Assembly (NCBI RefSeq): GCF_032854445.1
Contig: NC_088297.1
Location: 17,619,127-17,683,126, forward strand
Origin: Liolophura sinensis
Taxonomy: Eukaryota; Mollusca; Polyplacophora; Chitonida; Chitonidae
Length of the DNA: 64,000 nucleotides
Direction of reading: 5' to 3'
Each line of letters starts with the position of its first letter. Position 1 is the first letter of the stretch. Under the pieces are notes generated by a model, which searched no databases, had not been told where the DNA came from, and worked only from the letters and a program-made list of their open reading frames with translations. The position numbers and the translations under genes are program-made. Below, in pieces: positions 31,267-41,939 of the stretch.

Positions 31267-31443
31267 GTTATGAGGTCGTTGTGAGTTCAAGTCCAGCTCA
31301 TGCTGGCTTCCTGTCCGGCCGTACGTGGGAAGGTCTGCCAGCAACCTGCGGATGATCGTGGGTTTCCCCCGGGCTCTGCCCGGTTTCCTCCCAAGATTAT
31401 GCTGGCCGCCGTCGTATAAGTGAAATATTCTTGAGTACGCCAA
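31267..31443 (+). mobile_element. SINE lacking the A-box end
   Basis: Starts at the B-box region (GTGAGTTCAAGTCCAGCTC). The core is very close to the consensus, and it stops at GAGTACGCC without the AAAT tail. Confidence 0.85.
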
Positions 31444-32460
31444 AATCCGCTGTGGGCGACTCCATTTTGCCTGTGAACTAATCCTGAAGTCTTCTGTGTT
31501 AGAAGGAGAATTGCCGTCGGAAACCGCCGAAGTGAAGTTCGTGCATTTCCGGTGGAACTCTTCTTCTCAGAAGGTAGCGAACAGCACAGTTCGTTTTCCG
31601 CTTGATGATCGGGAAACCGGAATGTTGGACGTAGGTTCCGAGTTCACACGAACAAAACCGGCAGTTTTATCGTCTCTCATTGGCTGAGAGGCAACACACC
31701 CCCAGCATAAATTACAGGGTGTTAAAGATGGAGGACGCGATGGACGCAATTTATGCCAGCTTTGGCGTTTTCAGGCTTTACGAGGATGGCGAGGAAAAAT
31801 CGCAAAATTATGCAGCAGGCACCACCAGACAGAAGAAAATGTGCTCTTTTCAGCTTATAGTGTCATAGTTTTAAATTTTCTTCTCCTTTAAATGTGCCAT
31901 AGTTTTAAGTTTTCATCTTTAAAAATTCTGATGTGAGAGCATTCGAATGTTTTGAGATTTTCATCCACGGGCATATGAACTACACAAAATTTGACCATGT
32001 TCATATATAAAGCCAGTACAGAACAAAGCGGCTATTTATTACCTCTTCAATCCAACAGTCTCCATATAATTTCTAGACAATAAAACAAAGAAATTAAGGC
32101 TTTGAGAAAAAATCTTTGACAAATCCATTGCGCTCAATGCTTATATATCCTGCATGTTATTTTTTTATGTTTTCCGAAAGTATTCGAGAACAAACTGTTT
32201 CTTTATTTCTCGTTAACTTGGAAGTACTGCGAGTACAGACAGAAGACTGCTTGGAAGTTCTCTAGTGAACTTATGTCATTGTGTGTACAGTTTTACTAGG
32301 GAGTGCCCCGATTAAATCAACTCCGCTCAACAGGTACCTGAGGAACCTACTGAATTAAAGCTGCAGCCGTTGGAATCGAGACGGCGATTTCATTGGTTAG
32401 AGAGGCAGGTCGGCTGTGACAAGAAAACATTTCCAGCCAACCAATAGTAGTTTAGTATAT
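31444..32460. other. Non-coding stretch
   Basis: A frame at 31728-31868 (MEDAMDAIYASFGVFRLYED) has some coding character but is short and unsupported. Nothing else seen. Confidence 0.35.
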
Positions 32461-32464
32461 AAAC

Positions 32465-32662
32465 CTTAAATTCTCTAAAGGAGCACATCTCTACATGTTC
32501 CTTATCTGTGTACCCAATCCAGTTATGTGATTCACCGTAGATGTCGCGTTTGTTTGTAAGGAACTCCAGTGAACGGAACGTCTTATCAGAGTCAGTTTCA
32601 AACGAGTAACAGTCATCCTCCTGTTGGTGAGGAAAATCTGGTGGACAAAAATCTGAAAGGGA
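32465..32662 (-). pseudogene. Possible C-type-lectin-like domain exon
   Basis: On the minus strand, after a CTCCCTTTCAG acceptor-like site near 32655, the frame reads CPPDFPHQQEDDCYSFETDS, then EFLTNKRDIYGESHNWIGYT and DKEHVEMCSF. The order C...CYSF...WIGYTD follows the first half of a C-type lectin domain, but the stretch that normally holds the W-x-x-A-x-x-x-C helix is missing. It may be one exon of a gene, or a decayed copy. No neighbouring exon was found. Confidence 0.3.
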
Positions 32663-33680
32663 GAGTGGCAAAAAGCTTCCTTCGTTTGATCTAAGTGAGC
32701 TGGGTGTCAGCTATGATGGTGTTGAAAACAGTGCTCAGACACCAAAAATTGTGAGGGACAAATGGAAAGAAATATAGGGAAAAGTCACCATATGTGGGCG
32801 TTAGAATTGTGTAGAAAGTAAGCATAACTAACGTGGAGTGTGTTTAAAAACTAAACCCGAGGAAGGTCGGGTCTTTCTGGTATGTATTCGGGTTTAATCT
32901 ACAGTCATTTGGCGAAGTATATGTTTCTAACGCATTTCACCGGTCCACTGAGATATTTTCAGTCATTAAAATTCAACATGATCATGGTTTAAAGGTTTTA
33001 ACATTTATTAATTTTGACAGCACATCGAGACACCATGTAAGTGCACATTAGCTTTATTTCCACTAAAACGTTTCCCGTCCTGAGTTTAGGGTAGGTGGCT
33101 AGGGTGCAACGTCTCACAACATGCGGATAACAAGCTTAATTAATTCATTTTATTTTGTCATATTCACTGTGTTTCTTCCAGTTATTTGTCAATCGTGATT
33201 TGCACATAGCCGCTTACCCACTCTGTTCACGTCAGTGACGCCTAAAGGGCAGACAACTCCTACCCAAGTCTAATTACAAGCCGATGAACGGTGAAAAATC
33301 TAGAAGTTGTGACCGAGTACTGAGTTAATACCATAAAAATCAAAGATTGTGGCAAAAGCTGTACAGCTATTTTTAGTACGCTACTCATGTGTATTAGGCA
33401 TAAACATCTTTTTGGGTTTTCCAGCTGGTTTTCATTTTTTGTTTTTATGGTGGGTGTACACTATCATTAATCCCAGGCTCAACCATTCAGTGTGTGCATT
33501 TCCTTGCTACAAAAATATGCATTCAACTTTTTACTGTACTGTGTGTTATAACACAAACAGCACAAAGTAAATGAACAATCTTACATCACGCTGGCACAAA
33601 AATGACCCCAGCTTTACAGTATCCTGTCCTTGTGAAGGATGTGAGTTCATGCACATAGGATTCATTCTAGTAGATTGACG
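32663..33680. other. Non-coding stretch
   Basis: No gene or repeat recognised. Confidence 0.4.
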
Positions 33681-33690
33681 CACAACCAAG

Positions 33691-34022
33691 CCCGGATAGC
33701 ACAGTTGGTAGAGCGTCCGCTTCGGGACCGGTAGATCCAGGATCAATCCTTGATCGAGTCATACCTAAGGCTTTAAAAGTCTTAACTTCCTCGCTTGGCG
33801 TTCAGCATGAAGGGGATAGTGCAACGACTGGTTGACCCGTGTCAGTATAATGGCGGCTTGCTTGCCTTCGGTAAATCGTCTCAGTGAGGCAGCACTAAAT
33901 AATAGAGCGGTGGAAATCCGTCCTGCAACAAGGAGGCACATTACACGTACATGCACCCTAATGATTCCTTCGTCGTCATATGACTGAAAAATTGTTGAGA
34001 ACGACGTTAAACCCCAAGCACT
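33691..34022 (+). mobile_element. Third SINE type, tRNA-Arg-like head, with target duplication
   Basis: The head CCCGGATAGCACAGTTGGTA (A box) and GGATCAATCCTTGATC (decayed B box) has an anticodon-like loop CTTCGGG (TCG). A non-tRNA body of about 260 bases ends in GAGAACGACGTTAAACCCC. It is flanked by the direct repeat CACAACCAAG at 33681-33690 and 34023-34032, proving insertion of exactly this unit. Confidence 0.8.
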
Positions 34023-34032
34023 CACAACCAAG

Positions 34033-34750
34033 CACTGACTGTGCAGAGGAGCCTTAGTTGATCGACTCCGACTGCCTTGTAAATCACAGTGACACAGAGT
34101 CCCCTGATCAGGATCACCTTCAGCTGAAAGCTGAAGAGAGAACGATCAGCTCTAAAAGACAGTATGTATTATCACTTCAGACATTTATGACTAGGATGAA
34201 TGTGCGAATATTGTAAGCATGCTAGCCGACGTAGTTTGACGTCCTGATCATGAATCTGAACTTACTTGCCGCAAATTGCAAAAAGCACAAATACCACCAT
34301 ATTTGGAGGTCTCGTGACAGAAAACTGTTACAGCTGTAAAGATGAAAATCACTGAGTGCAAAGCGCTGCATATGTTCTCTATGTATGCTGAAAATGCTAT
34401 AGCTGTGTTGAAACAGAGGGGAAGTGCACGCATTCAAATATTGTCCACAGGTGGATTTACTCCGTTTGGCACATCTACATATACATGCTATACAGTGTAC
34501 TCACAATGCATTAATGACTGCCAAGAATGTAGGTTTTCTAATTAAGTTGGTTATGTATCTGTACATGGACACCTTTAAGGTAACCAGAAGTGACACTGTA
34601 TAAGCCGGCTCGAACCGCGGAATCGCTGCTTTATAGCAGCTATATTTTTATTTTTGATTTTTAATTTGATTTTTTCAATTATCATTCTGTCTATATACTC
34701 CTCTAAGTTATAAAAGTTCTGTAGTTATATTACAGACAGAGCCTTCACTG
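34033..34750. other. Non-coding stretch
   Basis: No gene or repeat recognised. Confidence 0.4.
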
Positions 34751-34751
34751 C

Positions 34752-34966
34752 TTAAGATGGTTAAAGCCCTGACTCGCGTCTTTCAATCCAGCTCTTCCTT
34801 CTAGTCAGGAGGTTTGTCAGGTACCTAGGGGAGGGCGGTGGTTTATTCGAGGCATTCCGGTTTTCTCCACCTATACCTGACCGTCGACATATATTACATG
34901 TATACAAGTGAAAAATTCTTGAGTACGGTGTTACACAGCCTGTAATCAAATAAATGTGTGTGTATG
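34752..34966 (+). mobile_element. SINE, strongly diverged
   Basis: Only the tail region is clear (GTGAAAAATTCTTGAGTACGG, TCAAATAAAT). The B box (TTTCAATCC) and core are worn. Confidence 0.5.
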
Positions 34967-34999
34967 TGTACGTGGAGTTTAAAGTCGTACTTCTCAATT

Positions 35000-35220
35000 T
35001 TCTAGTCATATGACGACGAAAAGTCATTTGGTGTGTGTACATATATTGAGGCAGAGTGAGTCCATGCTGTTAGTCCTGCCGCCCATGAAGCATCATGCCG
35101 AAAACACCAGACATGACATCCCATTCAGTCACATTATACTGACACAGGGCTAACCAGTGATGTTTCCTTGCTCTAACCTCTCAGTTCTGAGCGCCAAGAG
35201 AGGCAGCAGCAAGTACCATC
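35000..35220. repeat. Interspersed repeat B, copy 1
   Basis: Shares AAGTCATTTGGTGTGTGTAC, GAAGCATCATGCCGAAAACA and TTTCCTTGCTCTAACCTC with 42640-42840 and 49488-49606. It probably derives from one transposon family. No coding capacity is seen. Confidence 0.7.
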
Positions 35221-35224
35221 TTTT

Positions 35225-35254
35225 AAATAAATAAATAAATAAATAAATAATAAA
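35225..35254. repeat. (AAAT)n microsatellite
   Basis: Six to seven units. Confidence 0.9.
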
Positions 35255-35510
35255 GGAACATATTTATATAGTACATGGTGTGTATAGTCGATAATACATT
35301 ACACAGTTAAACAAGGTCACTTAGTGACTTTTGTGACAAATTTCGAAGACATTCGTTTGCCTGTGTACACCATGTAACGTTCGACATTTTTCCCCTCAAT
35401 GTAGGCGCGTTTTTCATTGTATAAGGCTGCATGTCGCAAATCTGAGCCAAGCGCATTTACTGTGATAATGTTGACATGGAAGCTACGCCAGATTTATATT
35501 GAGATTGCTA

Positions 35511-35760
35511 CGTATAACGGGTCAGGATATGATACACATACCTGTACCTAAAGGGTTAGCCGTATAACGGGTCAGGGTATGATACACATACCTGTACCTA
35601 AAGGGTTAGCCGTATAACGGGTCAGGGTATGATACACATACCTGTACCTAAAGGGTTAGCCGTATAACGGGTCAGGGTATGATACACATACCTGTACCTA
35701 AAGGGTTAGCCGTATAACGGGTCAGGGTATGATACACATACCTGTACCTAAAGGGTTAGC
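35511..35760. repeat. Minisatellite, five 50-bp units
   Basis: Units CGTATAACGGGTCAGGGTAT + GATACACATACCTGTACCTA + AAGGGTTAGC follow each other without gaps. Units 2-5 are identical and unit 1 differs by one base (GGATAT). Confidence 0.95.
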
Positions 35761-35992
35761 CCGGGCACTGTTTTTCTTCCACCAATAAAACTGACAGTCT
35801 CCCATAATTATAAACGTTATGTAGAATTGTGATTTATTACTCATTCACCTTTTGCTTTATTTCATTTAACGGATTAAGGCATACCTCCCTTCATATGAGG
35901 ACCGACTGGCAAGTAGCACATATTGTAAATCCAAGACTAAGGACAGACACGATGAGGCAGTTCCTGAATCTACGAGCTTGCTGGAAAAATTT

Positions 35993-36261
35993 TATTTATT
36001 TATTTTATTTGATTGGTGTTTTACGCTGTACTCAAGAATATTTCACTTATCCGACGGCGGCCAGCATTATGGTGGGAGGAAACCGGGCAGAGCCCGGGGG
36101 AAACCCACGACCATCCGCAGGTTGCTGGCAGACCTTCCCACGTACAGCCAGAGAGGAAGCCAGCATGAGCTGGACTTGAACTCACAGCGACCGCATTGGT
36201 GGGAGACTCCAGGGTCATTGCGCTGCGCTGGCGCGCTAACCGACTGAGCCAGGGAGGCCCC
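35993..36261 (-). mobile_element. SINE, full-length reference copy with 13-bp target duplication
   Basis: Flanked by GCTGGAAAAATTT at 35980-35992 and 36262-36274. On the minus strand: head GGGGCCTCCCTGGCTCAGTC (A box), GTGAGTTCAAGTCCAGCTC (B box), core CAACCTGCGGATGGTCGTGG and TTTCCTCCCACCATAATGCT, tail AAATAAATAAA. This copy defines the family limits: 269 bp, pol III promoter inside, tail at the AAAT end. Confidence 0.95.
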
Positions 36262-36274
36262 GCTGGAAAAATTT

Positions 36275-36828
36275 AAAAAAACAAATCAGGAAACATTTTT
36301 TATAAACATTTCATCGAAGAATGATGCAAATATTCCAATAAGAGAAATAAAATGTTACTTTTCATGGAGTAGACGCGTCCAGTGAAGACGATTTTGAAGG
36401 ATCAGTGAGCGACTTGAATGAGATCACGCACTCATTTGGCACAGTGCGGAGATCTCTGAGTATGACAAGAAAGCACAAACTTGCATTTGCTATGACAAAG
36501 TTCATACTCATTGAAAGAAAAAGGGAGCCCTTTCAAATGTTAATTCGCCTTACGGGTTATTCAAAATATGAAATGAATCTAAGCTGAGATCTCATGAACA
36601 TTACATATGATCGTGAGCTGTTATAAACTATCTCTATGAATCTCTGGCATGTATTTACAGTAAAAAAATTGAAAGGATGCGCAAGTCTATTGAACTTGGC
36701 ATGTTTCAAAATATAATTTTTCTCAGAGTAATGTTATTGCCTTTTAAATTATATTTTTCCTGGGGATTAGGTGGAAATGATTGTTTGGTGATTGACTGAT
36801 TGTTGTACTACGATTCTTTCACCTATAT
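36275..36828. other. Non-coding stretch
   Basis: No gene or repeat recognised. Confidence 0.4.
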
Positions 36829-36829
36829 A

Positions 36830-37600
36830 TAACAACAAATCATAATTAATTTTCATGGGAAACTGTAAATTAAGTGAAATAAAGTAATATAATGTGTTTA
36901 AATGAATTGTGACATGAGTTCGCTTTATACAAATATGAAATAAATGAAATAAATCTATATATACTTATACAATTGTTAACTCTGCAAAACCCATATACTG
37001 TTTTGGAACAAAAATATAGAAAGTTACAATATATTACACTTTCCAGACACATATTGTCTTTTGACATTTAGAGTTAAGCCCCTTATTTCCATTATTCCAT
37101 CGTATTCCATCAGGAGTTATCCCCCTTGTTTACATAATTTTGACATCGCACACGTTCGTGGATTTCTACTACGAAATACGTAAGGAAATATTCCTCTAAA
37201 CCACTCAGGCTTTCTATCTAGCTTTACTGGTATTACAAACTATTAAAAGACAACTATCGTTAAATATACTGAACTGAAATTACTGTTATTTCAATCAGAA
37301 ATCTAGCGAATACGAAGCGTAACATTACGTAATGTTAATTAAATGGAAACAACAACGACGTCTGAAGGTGACCGAAAGACAACTATTTTGTAAGCTAATC
37401 TACTAATTAGTACAACGATGTGCTCATTCGGCATAACTATACAAGTAACTAAGCATTCAACATCTATCATATCGCTAAAGGAATCTGCATGATTACATAC
37501 CTGAAGAAGAATAAAAAGGAAATTTCGTTAGGACATAATCAAAACGTGGCGACGTCTCAAGGATGGTAAATGAGTGCGGGATCCCACAATTACTTGCGTC
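36830..37600 (-). mobile_element. Retrotransposon leader/LTR fragment, reverse orientation
   Basis: 37090-37310 is the reverse complement of 13188-13450 of the gypsy element. The two outer blocks match 8062-8150 and 8017-8050. So this is a remnant of a related element in inverted orientation, without coding sequence. Confidence 0.6.
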
Positions 37601-38053
37601 TTAAGTCACGCTGTCCCAAACACACGAACACTCGTTCCTTATGTTATTCATTACAGGTTATGAAAAATACTAACGGAAAATTGTGCCACAATGATAGTTA
37701 ACAAAAAAATGTTACAAAAGATGGTTACTTCACTGTGGTGAGATTGCACATGCATATGGTGCCACAGACTGAAGATGAAGACTCAGACGATTTTTTGCGA
37801 AACTGGCTTCAAGACTGTGAATGTTGTTAACAGTAGTTTTCATCTTGCACGAATATCAGGAACTATCAATGCTCATACTTTAACCGTAATAAATGCAAAG
37901 TCATGAGAGTAAATTTCACCATGGCTATCGTATATGTTTAGCCTAAGCTTGTAAACAGTACTGATTTTACTCGTGCGTTCCCAGCTATATAAAAGCCACA
38001 GTGCAAGAAAATAAAGCAGTCTTTCTCTAACCGGCATGCGCATGCATGAAAGA

Positions 38054-38190
38054 TTTATTTATTTATTTATTTGATTGGTGTTTTTACGTCGTACTCAGGA
38101 ATATTTCACTTATACGACGGCGCCCAGCATTATGGTGGGAGGAAACCGGGCAGGGCTCGGCGGAAACCCACGACCATCCGCAGGTTGCTG
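38054..38190 (-). mobile_element. Headless SINE with 10-bp target duplication
   Basis: GCATGAAAGA flanks it at 38044-38053 and 38191-38200. It contains the tail and core but ends exactly after GCAGGTTGCTG, lacking the tRNA head. Confidence 0.9.
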
Positions 38191-38200
38191 GCATGAAAGA

Positions 38201-38905
38201 AGTTTCTTTATAACCTTATGCTACAATACAAACTTGAGTTCTTACAAAACCTTTTATGCATATGGTACGTGTATATAAAAGCATTGAAGATGACGCGTAG
38301 TTCAGAGACAAACTATTTAACAAAGGATATCATGAATGTTAATACTATGCAGTCAAGAACTTGTTTTAACATGTAAAAGTAAATTGCAAGTCTTTATCGA
38401 TACACTGTGATACGTCTATTATGGATTGCAGTTTTGATATGCTAAATGTTGTCATCTAAATAGAGGATATGTAATGGGTGACCCGATATCAAATTAATCA
38501 TATCCTATTTATCCCATAAATTTGTAATTTATAGCGGAAAAAATCATAGCGATTTAAACTTTTCGGAAACTGCGCCGACGTCTAACCGCGTAGTGATATC
38601 ACACATATAGGTCAAGTGAAGCGTCATCAATGACAAGTGACAAGTAAAATTTATTTACATAACGACTTTTTTTTATGTGCCATAGACATGTCAAAAGGTT
38701 AATATCGTTAATATTTATAACAAGAATGTTAAATTATATTACAGAAAGAATTAATGTATAAAAAAGAGTTAATGTCCAGACAAATTTCCCGTGCGCTGAG
38801 TACACGCCGTGCAACTTTCAAAACACAACTGACAGTTTAACTTAGCGAAGGTTGAACAAGCGAAACAGTGTACATAATTGTAACGGCTAATTGGAATTTA
38901 GGCAT
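38201..38905. other. Non-coding stretch
   Basis: No gene or repeat recognised. Confidence 0.4.
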
Positions 38906-38908
38906 CAG

Positions 38909-40518
38909 CTAGTGTTCTTGTGAAGATTCGGATGACGATTCGATAACACAAACACGTCGTCGTTTGGGTGCTTCGTGATTGTAATGAACAGGCACGTGAA
39001 AGACATCTCCCGATATGGGATCGCCAACTTCAGAACTTCACGAAATGGCTATCACGTGGGACATGGACTGACTGAAACTAGACGTCACGCACGATGGCTG
39101 CTTAGAATTTATTTCGGAAAGGTGGCATGGAGATAAAATTTTATTTTGAGAAGCTGACGTTGAGTTGAGAATTCCGGAATTTTGCGTATGCTGGTTTTAT
39201 GAAATGGAATTATAAGAGTTTACGGACTGAATATTTCTGTGGCTGGAAATTTACATGATCTGAGTCGGAGGGATATTTTCTTCTCTTAGTTTCTGGAGGT
39301 TTCTGGTAGTTTCCTGGCACTGCTATTTCGTCTGACTTCGGATTTTCACGTGTGTTGGTGGCAATTTAGAACGGTCTTCATCTTTGCAAAAATCCGAGAG
39401 TCGAAGTGAGGAATACTTCTTGTAAATGTGGATTGGGCACCTAGCTGTGTTTTGAGGGGCATCCCATATCTTCGGTTTGACCTCAGGCGTATCACGATGA
39501 TTTATACCGGTCCTAGCTTTTGTCTGTCGCTCGGTAAACTCTAGGTACTGTCGAGCATTGCTATCGGCACGAAGAGTAACATCACCTCAACACATGTTAC
39601 TGTGCTCTATACCACGAAGACCAATCTGAAGCGCTGTGAAAAACCACAGAGAATTTATAATGGCATTTGAAGAATGCGAACCTAATTGACCGGATTCCCA
39701 CGGGCAGTCAGTGTCTTGATCACTAGGAAGTCTTGCTTTGTTTGGTAACTTACCTTTCCCCTCTCTCTTCAACGCTTTTTGTTTGGATTTCATTGTTTCT
39801 CCTAAGGTATAGAAGGAGAGATCTGTAATTACGGAGTGTCAGTATCCATGTTTCTTCAAATATCTCACGATGCTTCACAACACTGAGCGCAACTAAGCAA
39901 ACACATAATTTTCTCCGTTTGCCTTTAGCACACTTACGAAAAATTCATATTTAAATCCAATGGTGGGATGCCGTATATTTGTCGCCATTCGTTTATTTCA
40001 GGGCCTCGGAGAAACTGATTCAACAGCTTGATGTCGTACATCGATTTTTTGGCAGTGTTATGGTTTTCCTCAATCAGTATCAGTTGTGAGGCATAGTCAT
40101 CGCACACTCGGACTAATCGAGCAGACGTGTTTTCCTGAGGCGATGGGTTTCTTCTCCGGGAGGTCAGCTGCTCACCGGTCCAGTCAATCGCTTCTACATG
40201 TTGATATTTTGATCTTATGAATAAAAAATATTGATTTCTAACAGAATTTAAGTACTGTAGATATTATTGGTTTCATCTGGATAATGTCAAAATTAGCGAA
40301 GCACAAAGTTTTAGGCCTATAGAGTAATGTTAAGAAAAATAATGGCCTACCCGATGTTTCCGTTTTTGGGATTTTACTTAGCCTTCGTTGCGAAAGCTTT
40401 ATGTCGTTGTCAATGCCGAGGATTTCCACATTGATTCGATCATCTGTTGTCACATTTATAACTCTGGGGCGTCCTTTTTGTCAAATTTTACGATATCTCC
40501 TGGTCGAAAGTCGGCCAT
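38909..40518 (-). pseudogene. KIAA1958/ZMYM-like, Crypton-derived DUF3504 gene, decayed
   Basis: On the minus strand a start ATG at 40518 opens MADFRPGDIVKFDKK. After a shift the frame reads INVEILGIDNDIKLSQRRL. 39960-40170 gives QLILIEENHNTAKKSMYD and LNQFLRGPEINEWRQIYG. The best part, 39370-39793, reads ETMKSKQKALKREGKGKLPN, INSLWFFTALQIGLRGIEHS, then, after an in-frame TGA, GDVTLRADSNARQYLEFTER and QTKARTG. This order is the DUF3504 fold of KIAA1958/QRICH1/ZMYM proteins, derived from Crypton tyrosine recombinases and multiplied in many marine invertebrates. The C-terminus (HYNHEAPKRRRVCVIESSSE, stop at 38909) is a nuclear-type tail. Many stops and shifts show decay. The catalytic Arg/Tyr region is not recoverable. 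Confidence 0.7.
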
Positions 40519-41668
40519 GTTGACATTTGCAGACGACAACAAATAGTTGTAAAAAAAAAATTGGGCCTGTACAGCGAGTTGTAACTTTTGATTGGTCGAT
40601 TTGATGAATTAAAAGATACACGGACCAATCAAAATGTCGGAATTTATATTACACGTGGTACATATCAAAACGATATATCATGCCTTTATTACCCGGAAAA
40701 ATGAACATTTATGGGATAAACGGTGATATTTTCAGAGCAAAAGATGCTGGAGAAAGTGTTGGTATTTGCCACAGGACTGGATTTCGTTCCACATTTAGGC
40801 TTCGATCAGCAGCCAGCATTGAGACTTAACCCTTCAGAGGACTGTAAGTAAGCCAGAAGGCCACGGACTGGACTATCCAACAGCTAACACCTGTAGCATG
40901 ACTCTATACCTTCCCTCATTCAGGGTTATGAACAATTCACTATGGTGATGACGAAATGTGTCAAACTAGTCATCGTCTTCACACATGAGTAGACGGCAAG
41001 CTGACAATAAGCCATTCAGTTTTAGAGGAGAAAGTTCGTTTTATACATACTGCAGTTTAAAGAGCGATTGAAACTGTAAAGAAATATTACGTACATGTAT
41101 TGTCTGTAAGTTTATATGAAACGGTCGGTCTATATAAATGCAGATTATGTTTGTTTGTGTTAATGTGTAATGTGTTTGTCAAATGGATACATAAAATGTG
41201 TTTGTAAATACTCATGTGAGATACAGCTATGACATAAAGGATATTTCAAAACATATAAAGCATTTTTCAAACCCAAGGAAACAAATAGTTGTGGAAAATA
41301 CAGATGGCAGAATATTTTAGTATACGGATATCACGTTATGAAATAAGAGTATTGTGGAGTATCAGACTACTAGCCAAACATGTCTTTGAATGAGAGAATT
41401 AATTGTGTGTTTAAATCGCGTTCTGTAGAGTCGCAGCGGGTTAAGGCTTCAGCCGTCTGAGCAAGTGTGACTGGATTCCTTATGTATATCGTAACTAAGA
41501 ACTACATATAAAGCTCGGTAGCACTAAAAGGCTAAAAGCAACCAGAGAAATACTGTGGCTACAAGACCACAAGGCTCCACATATACATACATATAGGGAA
41601 CACGTCATCTTGTTGGACAGTGATTGTATCAGTCAAGTAGTCATTTCTATTACAACATATATATTTGA
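40519..41668. other. Non-coding stretch
   Basis: No gene or repeat recognised. Confidence 0.4.
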
Positions 41669-41670
41669 TT

Positions 41671-41933
41671 GATTTATTTATTTATTTGATCGGTGGTTTA
41701 CGCCGCACTCAAGAATATTTCACTAATATGACGATGGCCATCATTATGGTGGGAGGAAACCGGGCGCAGCTCCGGGAATGCCCCCGACCATCTGCAGATT
41801 GCTGAAGGCCTTCCCGCGTGCAGCCGGAGAGGAAGGTAGAATGACTTGAACTCACAGCGACCGCATTGACGAGAGGCTCCTGGGTCATTGCGCCACGCTA
41901 GATGCGTTAATCCCCACGGTCACAGAAGCCCCT
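41671..41933 (-). mobile_element. SINE, full-length, worn head
   Basis: Core and B box (GAGTTCAAGTC) are clear. The A-box end (GTGACCGTGGGGATTAACGC) is diverged. Confidence 0.85.
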
Positions 41934-41939
41934 CCACGT

